This document shows positions 1 through 10,805 of a DNA stretch of 64,000 nt, in pieces. Positions within the stretch are counted from its first letter, which is position 1. Each line of letters begins with the position of its first letter. The DNA lies in contig NC_133666.1 of the NCBI RefSeq assembly GCF_037893015.1, positions 226,796,996 to 226,860,995 on the forward strand, in the 5' to 3' direction. A model generated the notes under the pieces. That model made no database searches. It saw nothing but the letters and a program-made list of their open reading frames with translations, and was not told where the DNA came from. Source of the stretch: Macrotis lagotis (taxonomy: Eukaryota; Chordata; Mammalia; Peramelemorphia; Peramelidae). The position numbers and the translations under genes were made by a program.

Positions 1-254
1 CTATATCAGTTAAAAGTCATTTGTGTAATTAGGAGGAAACTCTCTTTGTTCAATGACAGGTCTTGCTTTGGGTGGGAGAGTCAATGCGGGTACCCACACA
101 TTTCTGCCTGCATACCAGCACAAGCCTAAGGAATTCAGATTTATTTATCTGAAAGCAGCTGCTCAGTGAAATGGAACGTCCAACAGATGGCTGCATTGTC
201 ATTGTTGGGGGGGGAAACTATTTTGGGGTGTGTTCGTGTTTTAAAAGGATGTAA
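1..254. other. Unique non-coding sequence
   Basis: I recognise no repeat or gene here. A short G run (about 207-214) and ordinary AT-rich sequence are all that can be seen. Confidence 0.4.
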
Positions 255-511
255 TTGCTTGTTGTTGTCATTGTTATTTGGTCATTTTTCAGTTGGGTCT
301 GACTCTTTGTGATCCCATTTGGGTTTTTCTAGGCAAAGTTACAGGAGTGGTTTGCCATTTCCTTCTCCAGCTAATTTTACAAATGAGGAAACTGAGACAA
401 AAAGGGTTAAGTGACTTGCCCAGGGTCACATAGCTAGGAAGGCTGGATATGAACTCAGGTCTTCCTGACTCCAGGTTCTGTGCTCTAACCACTGTGCCAC
501 CTAACTAACTA
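255..511 (-). repeat. tRNA-derived marsupial SINE, minus strand
   Basis: Read on the minus strand it starts with a tRNA-like head (about 511-450, ending on + as ctgtgccacctaac), then the typical segment complementary to gttaagtgacttgcccaggg, then a long 3' part containing gagtggtttgccatttcc and ctgactctttgtgatcc on the + strand. This is the familiar marsupial SINE with a long tail. The family name is not assigned. The short minus-strand open frame inside it is part of the repeat. Confidence 0.75.
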
Positions 512-644
512 CTCCATAATAATATTCACAAGATATCAAGAAGTAGTAACTGGTCACAAGACTCAAGTACTGAATTCTCACAGAATGAAGAGGATAGTGA
601 AGAGGATTTGAGGTAGAATGTTGATTATATTACTGAGGGAATGT

Positions 645-745
645 AAAGCAAGTGACTTAAATTCTGTGAGTACTCACCTCCTCATCAGTAAGATGAGGGT
701 ATTAGATGACCTTTAAGGTTTCTAACCAGACCAAATCTATGATCC
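645..745 (+). repeat. MIR-like SINE tail
   Basis: It contains the MIR-type 3' core: gtgacttaaattctgtgag, then cctcatcagtaagatgaggg, then a 'gatgacctttaaggttt' block ending in 'ctatgatcc'. Degenerate, 3' part only. Confidence 0.65.
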
Positions 746-751
746 TTCGCC

Positions 752-905
752 TGGTCAATCAGTCAGTTATTATGTATTTATTAAGCACTTATTATCTTCC
801 AGACCCTGTGCTATGATGCTGGGGATACAAAGGAAGGGAAAAAACACAGTCCCTGGCAACAAGGAGCTTACTTTCTAATGGGAGAGACAACATAATATGC
901 CACAT
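752..905 (-). repeat. L2 LINE 3' end, minus strand
   Basis: The + strand shows the reverse complement of the L2 terminus: tatttattaagcacttat, a 'ctgtgctatgatgctgggg' block, then 'caaggagcttactttctaatggg'-like sequence. Old and diverged. Confidence 0.7.
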
Positions 906-1385
906 ATACACAGGGCAAGTAGCAGGTAATTTCAGAAGGAAGGTATTGGCACTAAAAGGAAATATATTATAGTATATAGCAATCAGCTTCAGAATTTTAA
1001 GTAAGTTTTCTAATTATTATTATAAAGTATTCTTTTCAAAACATTTCTTTTTATTATAGAGGACAAACTCAATGTTTGGGTTAATTGGGTTATATTAGGG
1101 TTTTCCTGTCTCTAGTTACATTTGACTGTGATATTTCCAAATCTATGAGATGATGAGCCAAGTTCTATTGGCATTCTACTGTATTTTTATATTTTACCAC
1201 ACAGAGAGTTACACATCAAAGAGAACCCAATAAAAGCAAATGGTAAGAAGCACACAGAGTTTTGAGGTTCCCACCCTGACCTGGCTGTGAAAGGTCTCGG
1301 TCAGCCCCTTCTGCTGGCGCGTTTGTTCAGTTGTACAGTCACATGACTCACACATTGGTCTTCATGTGTTTTTTTTTTCTTCCAG
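906..1385. other. Non-coding stretch upstream of candidate exon
   Basis: No repeat recognised. Around 1260-1330 the base composition rises in GC (with a CpG-containing ggcgcg), just before the polypyrimidine tract at about 1370-1385. Confidence 0.3.
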
Positions 1386-1600
1386 AAATAGAATCAATAC
1401 AGAACAGACAAACCCACAGTTGCCAGTGTGTAGAGTTTTGTGGTTTCTGTCGGGGGCTACAGGCTCGAGCAGGTCTACCAGATAATGAAGACAAACAATT
1501 TCAGTTCCTGTAGGTCCACATGTTCCTCCAGAACAGCTCTAGTTTCACAAAATAACAATATGTGAAAGGGACAATAAAATAAAGGGTGGTTGAAATCATA
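1386..1600 (+). other. Candidate 3'-terminal exon (unconfirmed)
   Basis: A strong acceptor-like signal (nine T then cttccag, AG at 1384-1385) precedes a stretch that stays open in one frame to a TAG at 1511-1513. The encoded 40-odd residues include a cysteine cluster (CQCVEFCGFC). Two overlapping AATAAA hexamers (1573-1578 and 1578-1583) with GT-rich sequence after them (gggtggttg) make a plausible polyadenylation site. I do not recognise the peptide. Either a non-coding RNA last exon or chance is possible. No matching upstream exon is visible. Confidence 0.3.
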
Positions 1601-1916
1601 TTAGCTAAAATCAATGGAAAAGAAACATCGCTAAAAAATAAAAAACCCTCACATTCTCAGCATTAGCTGCAGTGCATTTCGTTAATCTCCTATAATTTAT
1701 GTTAAAAGCCTTTTAACAGAAAGTCAATATATTTTAGGCTGTCCTTTGAGTGTATCATACAGTATCAGCGGCATTCAAGGTTGTATGCAAGCATTATCTT
1801 TAGGAAAAAGAATGCAGGTCCGAGTAAAGTCTCAGGGAGGCGATAATTGAAGGGAATTTTCCTAAAACTGTTTGTGGGGTTAGCTGAGCTAATATGTGCT
1901 CCTTCTATGCCCATGT
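1601..1916. other. Unique non-coding sequence
   Basis: No interspersed repeat recognised between the candidate polyadenylation site and the CRE palindrome. It contains CpG-bearing, non-repetitive sequence around 1760-1850. Confidence 0.3.
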
Positions 1917-1938
1917 TTCTCACTGACGTCAGTGAGAA
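1917..1938. promoter_or_regulatory. Perfect 22-bp palindrome containing a full CRE
   Basis: The 22 bases are their own reverse complement, and the centre is TGACGTCA (1924-1931), the full cAMP-response element bound by CREB/ATF bZIP dimers in known systems. The flanking arms are ttctcac and gtgagaa. The sequence shows only the palindrome; regulatory activity is inferred. Confidence 0.45.
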
Positions 1939-2584
1939 TTCTGGACATGAGAAGGGATCCGAATACCAGAATCAAAATCCACTGTGCTGTTCCCAAAGGA
2001 GATGCACAACCTAATAATAGAGTAAAAAATGGAGAGCAGATGGAAAATAAAGCTTCTCGGGTAAAGTGTGACCTAATGTTATAAATGTTCATGAAAAACA
2101 AAGCAAAAAGGCCTGGTAAGCAGATTCTCTGGTGCTAAAACCCTGGAATCTGTGGCTGACTAGAGGAACACCTAGATCCTTAGAAATGACCTGGAAAGGA
2201 GTGTAGCACACACCACACATTTTAGAAGAGAGGAAAGGAGAAAATGTAGAGAAGTAAGCAGATAAATAATACCTGCTCAATTCCTCCTCTTCATTAGATA
2301 ACCCCAAATATTCTCCTGTCCTTAAGAAATTTCATTTTCTGTGAAGAGGGAATAAACATTAGGGAAAGGTGACGTAATCAAAGATATCTCTAAAGGTATC
2401 TCCAAAAAAAGTTCTGAAAAAAGGATTATTTCTCCCTCATGGCAAATACTGTTATTATGATATCTTGAGAACACCCTTTTCCTATGGGATCCATAAACAC
2501 AATTCATGCAACTAAGACAATAATTACTCTCAGCATGCTCTATTCAAACCCTATGCTTGCTTTTTTCCTGTTTGAGGAGGAGCG
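1939..2584. other. Non-coding stretch, no repeat recognised
   Basis: Small overlapping open frames on both strands look like chance. Nothing else identifiable. Confidence 0.3.
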
Positions 2585-2703
2585 CATATGTGTGTATGTA
2601 TGCATAATGTGTAAGTTTGTGTATATATGTATATACATATATATTTATATATATGTATATGTGTATATATATATACATATATATGTATATATATATGTGT
2701 GTG

Positions 2704-2753
<50 letters not shown>

Positions 2754-2757
2754 TACT
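2585..2757. repeat. AT/TATG/TG microsatellite
   Basis: A compound simple repeat of tg, ta, tatg and taca units, ending in a run of pure TA before ctgtaacaagg. The apparent tyrosine/isoleucine-rich + strand frame over it is a microsatellite artefact. Confidence 0.95.
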
Positions 2758-3014
2758 GTAACAAGGAGATTTCAGTAGACTATAACCATCATCCCCAATT
2801 AGGGAAGACTAAATTTATCTTTGTAATGAACTAAGAAAGCCCAATCAATACAAAGACTTATCATATAAAAAATATTTGATCTCAGAGGGAAGAAGCAAGA
2901 CAGATAAGTGGAACTTACTATGAAGAAAAATTTAAATTCAATGTCAGAAGAAAAACAAAGAACTACAACAAACTACAACAAAAAATAACTCCTGCAATCA
3001 GAGTTTACAAAGGT
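2758..3014. other. Non-coding stretch
   Basis: AT-rich, with a small local tandem (aactacaac twice near 2961-2980). No gene or known repeat recognised. Confidence 0.3.
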
Positions 3015-3195
3015 AGAAAGGATTGCCTCAAAAGGTGATGAGTTAGCTGTCACTGGAGGTTTTCAAGCAGAAGTTGGGTGACCATTTGTGAGGTATGTAA
3101 TAATGGGGACTCCTTCCTTTTCTTTTTTTTTTTGGTCTGGGTTGGCGAATTCCCTTCCATTTCTCGAATTCATTGATTCTGTGATTCTTTAAAAT
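3015..3195 (+). repeat. CR1/L3-type LINE 3' end
   Basis: It contains ctggaggttttcaagcag, then 'gttgggtgaccatttgt', and ends in the short tandem attgattctgtgattct, typical of CR1-superfamily 3' ends. Heavily diverged. Confidence 0.55.
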
Positions 3196-3660
3196 TTTCT
3201 CTTTGATAGGGAACTGTGTAAATTTTACTTGTAATTTCTTTTTTTTTTTTCATAATTTGTAATTTCTACAAGCATTCTCTTTACTAGGAAAAACTTGCAA
3301 TGAAAAAAAGTGTTTTCTTCTTTCATGAGGATGACTCTTCATTGTTCCTATTTTCCTATAGCAAATGTGAAAAGATTGTACAATGGAGAAAGTTATGCGG
3401 CAGGCTCTGGTTATGTTGTGCTTTAATAAGCCAACCATAGACTTATGAGGAGAAATACATTATACTCTATGCTTTCATTCTATCTAGGATATCCTCTGAG
3501 GTTCTCAGTTAGATCATGATTATACAGTAGTAGAACTTTTTTAAAAAATACACTATAACAGCATTTCTCTTTAACCTAACCATATCAGGATTTATTCTAA
3601 TCTTGTTTCCATTGCTCAAAACATCTCTTTTGAAACTGCTTTCAGAGCCATCTTATAGGC
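3196..3660. other. Non-coding stretch
   Basis: T-rich with a T run near 3239-3250. No repeat family recognised. Confidence 0.3.
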
Positions 3661-3715
3661 CACACACACACATACACACACACACACACACACATACACA
3701 CACATACAAACATAG
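3661..3715. repeat. (CA)n microsatellite
   Basis: Interrupted CA dinucleotide array (cacacacata, cacacacaca, catacaaaca). Confidence 0.95.
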
Positions 3716-3984
3716 AAACGAATCATATTACTTTATAGCCACACCTCATTTTGGGGGCCAAAAAAAGCATCACTGCATCACCCAGCTTGACCACCCACTG
3801 GATCAGTGGTTTCAAATGACCTTTGACTGTTTTCCAAAAAATAAATCCAGCCTCTAAGTATGAAGACTAGCCACCATTGATGATATTCCAAAGAAGGAGC
3901 AAAGGGCTCTTAAGTCAATCTGTCAGTTCCCAGGGTGTTTGGGGTAAAGGCAGTATCGTTGGAACAAGTGTATAGCAGCCAAAG

Positions 3985-4170
3985 GTAATATTACAGAATC
4001 ATAGAACTCTGAAGTTGGAAGGGAATTTAGAGATAATGGAATTTAATTATCTCTACTTATAGTTGAGAGAGCTGAGGTTAAGGGACTTACAGCTAGTTAG
4101 CAGCCAAACTGCCAAACCAGAAACCAGGATTTCTAATTCCTAGTACAGTGATCTTTCTACTGTACTTTTT
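3985..4170 (-). repeat. Ancient MIR-like SINE, minus strand
   Basis: The + strand shows the antisense MIR pattern: aatcatagaactctgaag, then gagagctgaggttaaggg, then an 'accaggatttctaattcc' block. Very degenerate. Confidence 0.5.
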
Positions 4171-4792
4171 TACTGACCATCTTTGGATGTTTAAGTTCAA
4201 GTTTATAGTTTTGCTTTTTTTTCATTTTGGGGTGTTAGGGGTTTTTTTGGGTATAAATTGGTTACGCTATTTCAGTCATACATTAGATACTTGAGAAGGG
4301 GGAAGGAGGGAAATAAACTTAGCATTAAGTTTTAGCTTATGTGTAGGCTGTTCAGTGGTGACAGTGACATGAAATGGAGGACAAACATGTTCTTCACCCA
4401 GTCTCAGGCACATGTCTGCATGCCATCTGGTCCTTGTCCCCTGTTGAGTAAAATAGTTACTCAGAGCCAGTAAAAATTCAGTCATATGGAAACATTTTGG
4501 GGTGGCTAGGGTGAGAAGAATCTGAGATTTATAATCATTGTGCTCTAGTGAAGACCTTTGTAGGTGATGTGACAGCTTCATTACCACTGCTATTAGTAAT
4601 CACTGTAACACAACTATATACATATAATATATATGCATAAATACATATTTACATAAGTTATATATATGCTTTTCTGCTATATAGGGATATAGGTGTGTGT
4701 ATCAATATTATTATGCATACTGGTTGTAGTGATTATTAATAGTAGCAGTAAGATGTGGATAAATGTTGTGTTGTTACTGCATTGTAGTGATA
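4171..4792. other. Non-coding stretch
   Basis: It includes a TA/TATG-rich patch (about 4610-4700). A 103-codon minus-strand open frame (4276-4587) matches nothing I know and is most likely chance. Confidence 0.3.
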
Positions 4793-4816
4793 TGTGATTG
4801 ATTGATTGATTGATGA
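4793..4816. repeat. (GATT)n short tandem repeat
   Basis: About five gatt units directly at the edge of the neighbouring SINE 3' end. Confidence 0.85.
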
Positions 4817-5076
4817 TGTTTTCTCTTTGTTCTCAAAGAAGACCATATCATAAAGGAGGTGATGCCATGACAAGCAAATGAATTGGAACTGAGTGAGGGG
4901 GTGCTGTGCTAAGTTACCAATCTCGCTTTTTCCTCTGAAGCCACTTGGCTCCAATGGTCAGATATGGATCAGGACCACTAGAGATGGATGGAAAGATCAC
5001 ATAACTAGTAAGTATCAGGTTCCTGAGACCAAAGTGGAAGTACTCCATCCACTGTTCCATCTAGCTGAGTTACTTA
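4817..5076 (-). repeat. Composite SINE with RTE-type tail, minus strand
   Basis: The + strand begins with ctctttgttctcaaagaag, the complement of an RTE-type 3' end. It is followed by gaggtgatgccatgacaag and caaatgaattgg, and at the right by a tRNA-like head in antisense (ccatctagctg). The same tail recurs at 10200 and 38112. Confidence 0.7.
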
Positions 5077-5192
5077 TAGAGTAAGAAAACGTGTATATAT
5101 GCATGTTTGTTATGTATATAGATACTAATTTTAAGTACCTACATAACTATTTATGCCAATCTGTTCATATATACATGCATGTGTATTATATG

Positions 5193-5492
5193 TGGGCAGC
5201 TAGGTGATGCAGTGGATAGAGCACTGGCTTTGCAGTCAAGAAGATGGGAGCTCGAATCCAACCTCAGACACTTGTCACTTACTATCTGTATGATCTTGGG
5301 AAAGTCACTTAACCCTTATTGCCTCATATCCAGGGCAATCTCCAGTCATCCTGATTCATATTTGGCCCCTGAAGGTGAAACTTTTGACTTCATGCACCAT
5401 CCCCATCACTCAAATCCAATTCACCTGCTTGTCGTGGAATCACCTTCCTGATGTTGTGATCTTCTTCAATAACAAAGGACAAAATATTATTA
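5193..5492 (+). repeat. Composite tRNA-SINE with RTE-type tail, plus strand
   Basis: Nearly full length. A tRNA-like head (gggcagctaggtgatgcagt), a 'gtcacttaacccttattgcc' core, and a tail ending tgttgtgatcttcttcaa then taacaaaggacaaa. The tail matches the 3' end of the RTE relic at 28.7 kb, the expected arrangement for a SINE mobilised by RTE machinery. Confidence 0.75.
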
Positions 5493-5784
5493 AATGTGCA
5501 TAAAGGGCATATAACACAGGATCTGTGATTTCATTGATATAGGTGAGGAAACTACTGTCAATGTAATTTCTTTGTAACTTGTAACCTAAGAAAACTGACT
5601 AGAATAAAATTATGCAACTATTTTTGAGGGACTGTCCTGTAAAAATCCTGAGTATGGCCTGAACTAGATTAAAATGCAATTTGGAAATCTTTAACAACAT
5701 AAATAAAATACAATACAACACAGATAATGTTAATTTGTGATTTTTAAGTCAAAGTGAAGCTCACAAAAATCTGTTACTTATTTG
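5493..5784. other. Non-coding stretch
   Basis: AT-rich. Nothing recognised. Confidence 0.3.
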
Positions 5785-5930
5785 CTTTTGACACAAATAA
5801 CCTAGAGCACTGAAAAGTTAAGCCACTTGCCCAGGGTCCTGCATCTACCATATACCACAATTGTAAATGCAACCTAAGATTTTCTGTCTCTGATACTGAC
5901 TCTCTAGTCACTACTTGCCCTGGCTCTTAT
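5785..5930 (-). repeat. MIR-like SINE, minus strand
   Basis: It contains gttaagccacttgcccaggg followed by a degenerate antisense tRNA-like part. Confidence 0.55.
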
Positions 5931-6902
5931 GGTTATCATTAATTAATAATAACTGAACATGAGATTGCCATATATATCATTAGTGAGGCAAAATCCTTAT
6001 TCATATCCATTATTATGATAATTATTTGACTAGGAAAGCAAGAACAGAACATAGCGATATCTACATTATATAATTATGATATAATATGTGGTATGTGGAC
6101 AAGGGGAGAATGCCATTGTCATAAATAATTTTTTAAAAACTAGGTTGCCTAATTTTTTTTCTACTCACAAAAAATATACATTCAAGTTTCCAGCATCACC
6201 TGCTCTATATACCATCTTTATTCTTCCTGGGTTAAAAGTATAATTTTCACACTTTTCTTGAATCCCTCACAAAACCTGAAACAGTGTTGAGAACACAGTA
6301 ACTTAAATATTTGTTAATTTGAAAATTTAATGAGAAAAGTTTGAGGCGCTCCAATAGAAAATACAGCACATTTGTGTTCCTCAAGCACAAATTTCCATAA
6401 AGGTGAAATAAAATTGGCACAGGACAAAAGGAACAAAGAATCTCTTACTTCTCACCAGCCCAATAGCCTGATCCTTATTAAATCTATTATTTGGTAACCA
6501 AACATCAAAGTTCAGATTCATAGATAATATATGGTGTGGCATCCCTAGAAAGACCAAGAGATATTCTAACTAGAAACAGCAGATAGCAATGTGTCTATTG
6601 GGAAACTTGAATTCTTGGTGTCTTCACTAATGTAGCTGGATTTTAATGTGCTTCTGAAAAAAGCAGAGATTTGAGGAGGGATCTGAATCCTATAGTTAGT
6701 GCAGTATAATTTAGTATACATTTTTATATATTTTATTTTTAATTTATGAATAAAACAAGCATTTGCATAACATAGTATAATAAAAGAATGATTGCATATG
6801 AAATTGTAATTCTATTATATATAAATTGCTATTCCTTTTAAATAAATAAAAATTTTATGTAAATTTACTTTTTTTCTTCCCCTTACCCTAGAGCTAGCTA
6901 CC
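5931..6902. other. AT-rich non-coding stretch
   Basis: Possibly an L2 tail at about 6250-6330 (gttgagaacacagtaac followed by 'tatttgttaa'). The rest, including a very AT-rich part at 6700-6860, carries nothing I can name. Confidence 0.3.
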
Positions 6903-6921
6903 ATTACACAGACACACACAG

Positions 6922-6952
<31 letters not shown>

Positions 6953-6957
6953 CATAC
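6903..6957. repeat. (CA)n microsatellite
   Basis: CA array interrupted by caga and caaa units. Confidence 0.95.
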
Positions 6958-7184
6958 AACATCATGCATTTATGTAAAACACAGAGGGAGAGAATCATTC
7001 CATACTTCTGTTTTTCAGTTATTTCTCTTGTTGCAGATAGCATCTTTCTTCAAGGGTCCTTTAAAGTTAATTTGAGTAATTACAGTAGTCAAAATGACTT
7101 AATGTGTACAGTCTTTTTTTTTTTGGCATCCCTTTAGCAAGAACTTGTCTTTGGAGATAATAAGGAAGAAAAATGGTCAGTCAA

Positions 7185-7330
7185 TGAATCAGTGCCTACT
7201 AAATCAAGGGCCTATGTTATGAAGGAAAGAAGGAAAGTGAAGCCTGTGTTACTATCCTCAGAAAGCTGCCAGTTGAAAAGACAAGCCATATATCTATAAA
7301 GAAGAAGACAAATAAACGAAAGCAAATAAT
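7185..7330 (-). repeat. Possible L2 3' end, minus strand
   Basis: caatgaatcagtgcctacta and the later 'ctcagaaagctgccagttg' resemble the antisense L2 terminus. Weak and diverged. Confidence 0.35.
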
Positions 7331-8320
7331 TAGTGCCTAATGAGTGAAAGCGATCACAAGAGCATCAGAATTGTGTTTCAGAGCCCATACTACACCCTGG
7401 AACCATAAAGTATCTAAATGCTCATATCATGTTTTGTCTGCCAAAGCCTTAGATCATTGGCCTTCTAGGACTCAAATACAAATTCCGACAGCAGCTGAGG
7501 ACAGAGGAATTTGAGGTGGGAGGAGCAGGATTCAAAGAGGAGGAGGAGGAAAGGGAGGCAATTTTATTAGTTACTAAGTTTTAAGAAGTACTGACCTTTG
7601 GTAGTAAAATTTGGTGGACCAGTTAAACTTTTTGGATCAGAAAGCACTTTTCAAAGGTCTAGGCCAGTCCTTCATTGCAGGCTCTGTTAGAAGCTGCTGT
7701 TCTCCGGGGAGGGCAGGGTTGCAGGCTTGGTGGGCATATCTTCCTCTGTAAGAGAGCCCCAACTTGATTAGCTAAGGCTGTACATACCTAGCAATCATCA
7801 CTCTTGATAATATAGTGTTTTATGCTTGTACCCCACCAGGAAGAGAAGAATAGTTTTGCTTATTTGTTTATTTGCTTTTGCATGAAAAAGAATGAGAATA
7901 CTTCACTTCTGAGTCACAGAGAAACTGTGGTAAAAATGGAATGAAGAATATTGGCAGATGCCATCTGGGTTACTTCAGTGTTGTATGCACACTTATTGGA
8001 GTACTAAAGAGCTATAAATGTTATCCATTTAATTAAAATGGTCATAGATAAATTGACTATGGGGTCCTCATTGCATTGAAACTTCATATCAAAAATCCAA
8101 GAAATATGACATGTGCTATCAGCAAAAGTAGAATTTTCTGCCAGCAATGAAGTGTTTGCCTTACAACCTTTATTGGAGGGTAAAAAATACCACCCCTTTC
8201 CAACTGTCGACTATTGCCTGACCTATACAAAGCCACCAACAAGTCATGTCCCTAAACTTTAAATAAGACCATGATTCTTGAAGCATTTGTGACAGCACAT
8301 GGAGTCCAGGTGGAGTTAGA
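7331..8320. other. Repeat-poor non-coding stretch
   Basis: No repeat family recognised, apart from a purine-rich patch (gaggaggaggaggaaaggg, about 7535-7555). The part 7650-8110 has mixed composition without microsatellites. No open frame of note. Confidence 0.35.
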
Positions 8321-8321
8321 T

Positions 8322-8334
8322 GGGGGGGGGGGGG
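8322..8334. repeat. Poly-G tract of 13
   Basis: Thirteen consecutive G bases, expected to be length-unstable. Confidence 0.95.
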
Positions 8335-9224
8335 AGAAAAACCAACAACAACACAAGGAAATGGCTCTTCCCAGAAATAAGAGATGAGCATGGGAAGACA
8401 GATTCAGACACCCCAGGCTTCAGAACCCCCATTGCGAAGTAAGCACTATATTGCTGATTTTTTTTTTAAATCCAGTCTTGCTTCATAGTGACAATGATGC
8501 ATTTTATTAGGGAAAAGAAACAGGAAAAAAGAGTATAAAGGTGGAAAGGAAGAAATTATCTTCAGATGATTCTTCTGCCTCCCTTGGTTCTAAGATGCAG
8601 AATTGCTTTTTTAATTTGTCATTTGATCTATCAAAAAGACAACAAGAGATTAGTGAATCAAATAGACAATGAAATTGGAAGTGGAAATGTACCTGACTGG
8701 AGAACCACATCTTGACATGGATTTGTACCTTCATGATTCAAAATGTCCCCGGGCTGCCTTTCTCTGCTTGGCCACCAACCAATCTGGCACTGTGTCTAAA
8801 CTTGTTTGTCAAGGTGATTAGGAAAATATGAGAATACAGTGAAAAAATAGTAGCCCTTTCTACCTGCAGGGAATAGAATATTTTCACATTTAGTCACTTA
8901 AACAGGAAAGAGAATATGTTTTCCAAATCTAGGTACTGGATGGTAGTCTTTTCATATGGTAACTCACAGAATCACAGGCATATTTTTTTTTCTTCTTAAT
9001 CACATACCTCTTAAGATTCATAATTTGGGATGAGCAAAAGGCTCGGCAGGAGGTGGGGATGAATTAAAAACCATAAAATTGATGCTATCACTCTGATTGA
9101 CATATGAGTAGAGCAGCATACATTTCCTGTTTGTCAGGAATGAAAGGTGTTCACATTCTGTAATAATACCTAATAATGTTTTGGAAAGACACACTGCTGT
9201 CTGACTACATTTTAAGCAGGGTAT
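8335..9224. other. Non-coding stretch
   Basis: No gene or repeat family recognised. The short minus-strand open frames here appear to be chance. Confidence 0.3.
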
Positions 9225-9310
9225 GATTGATATATATATACATATATATATATATGTATATGTATATATGTATATATATGTACATATATTTGATACATAT
9301 ATACAAGTGC
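9225..9310. repeat. TA/TATG microsatellite
   Basis: Alternating ta, tatg and taca units. More diffuse ta-rich sequence continues to about 9390. Confidence 0.9.
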
Positions 9311-9536
9311 AAGCATACATTTATACATACTTGAATCATATGTATATTTGTATATCTAATGTACATATACATAAATAAATGCACATATATTTCTATTGGC
9401 TCTCTTGAAAGGAGAAGCAGATCTTTAACACCCTAAATGAGGATGACCTAGATACTTAAAATCTATAGCTATTCCAGAGCACTCTAATTTCCTGACATCC
9501 TCTTCCTAGAAAATTTCATTCTGCTTCCATCAGTGA

Positions 9537-9650
9537 AGTGCCTAAAATGTATGGGGCAATGTGTAAATGCTGAGAATTAAAAAATAAAAACAATAGTAAG
9601 ACAATTCTTGTACTCAAGGAATTTTCATTCAGTATAATTCATGATATATC
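9537..9650 (-). repeat. L2 3' end, minus strand (degenerate)
   Basis: gtgcctaaaatgtatggggc, 'aatgctgagaatta' and 'cttgtactcaaggaatttt' follow the order of the antisense L2 terminus. Confidence 0.5.
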
Positions 9651-10099
9651 AGTAAAACAAGAGGCTCTGAGTAAGTCTTGTAGACTCAAGGAAAGTTGTA
9701 ACCATTGGTACTTATGGACAGGGCATACTAAAGTCACCTCTAATAGGTTCCCCATTTTGGCATTGGAATTGGATGTTGGCAAATGTTACAAATAAGGATT
9801 TGATTTATTGTTCTGTTGATTATCTAGACTTTGGAAGGTGATGGAGAAAATATTAATGCAGATTAAACTTAAAAGTATTTTGCAGATCTGGTTGTTAGGT
9901 ACCTTCAGAAAGGTGATTAAATTCCATATCTTATACTTCTGTTCATACTAATCACAGTACATGACATTGAGAAAAAAAAATTGGACTCAGGACTCATAAT
10001 ATTCAAATTCTAGTATACATACACATATGTGTGTATTTGTTATGCAACCCATTTAATCCCTATGCAAAATAGCAATAATTGCATCTGACTTGCCTCCTT
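9651..10099. other. Non-coding stretch
   Basis: Nothing recognised. Confidence 0.3.
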
Positions 10100-10199
10100 C
10101 AAAATATCCTGTCCATAAGCACTTATTAAATACAAACCATGTGCCTGGAATGGTGATATAAAGACAAAAAAAGTGAATAATCCCTGACCTCAAGGAGGT
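10100..10199 (-). repeat. L2 3' end, minus strand
   Basis: taagcacttattaaatac, then 'gtgcctggaatggtgatat', then 'cctgacctcaaggaggtt' read as the antisense L2 tail. Confidence 0.6.
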
Positions 10200-10500
10200 T
10201 GTTGTTATTTGTCCTTTGTTCTTGTAATTTGTCCTTTGTTCTTGTAAAGGGCCATGACATCATTGAGATGATATCATGACAGTCAAGTGAATTGAATTTA
10301 AGTGAAAAAGGACTGTGCAAAGTTATCATACTCATTCTCTCCTTTGTAGTCTTCTGAGTCCAGTGGTCAGAGACAGATCAGAATGACTGGAGAGAGATGT
10401 CCCTGGATGTAGTGTGAGACCATGGTCTTTTTAAGTTGTCTTTAATAAGTCTCAGTTTGACTGAGGCAATGCCCATTCAGAAGCTTTCAACAGGTTAGAG
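10200..10500 (-). repeat. Composite SINE with RTE-type tail, minus strand
   Basis: Same family as 4817-5076: gtcctttgttcttgtaa, gccatgacatcattgagatg, then 'ctcagtttgactgaggcaat' near the right end. The first 20 or so bases are tandemly doubled (10205-10247), an approximately 20-bp duplication of the SINE's terminal motif. Confidence 0.7.
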
Positions 10501-10564
10501 GAGACAATGTGTGTGTATGCACAAAGTTAATTTGATAATCCATTAAAATCATAGGATCTCTCAT

Positions 10565-10662
10565 TACATTGTAAGTTTCCTTATGAGAGAAATTCTATTG
10601 CCTTTCTTCATATCCACAGCACTTAGAATATAGTAGAAGCTTACTATTATTGACTGACTGAC
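10565..10662 (+). repeat. L2 3' end
   Basis: acattgtaagtttccttatg, then 'cacagcacttagaatatag', then 'gaagcttactattattgact' is the sense L2 terminus. Confidence 0.65.
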
Positions 10663-10674
10663 ATAGACAGACCA

Positions 10675-10805
10675 ATATGGTCATTTTACCAATGAAAACA
10701 GGTTAAGTTAATTGACTTACCCAAAGTCTGTTGGCTAATAAGTGTAAAAACTGAGATTTGAACTCACTTCCTCTTGACTTCCAATATTCTTTCTGCAGCA
10801 CCATG
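10675..10805 (-). repeat. MIR-like SINE, minus strand
   Basis: It contains 'ttaattgacttacccaaag', gagatttgaactcac and a degenerate head 'tttctgcagcaccatga'. Confidence 0.6.

Noticed and set aside
2484-2834. 116-codon plus-strand frame rich in Y, I and V
   Set aside because: It is the translation of a TA/TATG/TG microsatellite.
5193-5260. tRNA-like heads as possible tRNA genes
   Set aside because: They are followed by SINE core and tails and occur many times. No complete cloverleaf was found.
9018-9320. 100-codon minus-strand frame with a YIYIY-type start
   Set aside because: The N-terminal half is microsatellite, and the rest has no recognisable domain.
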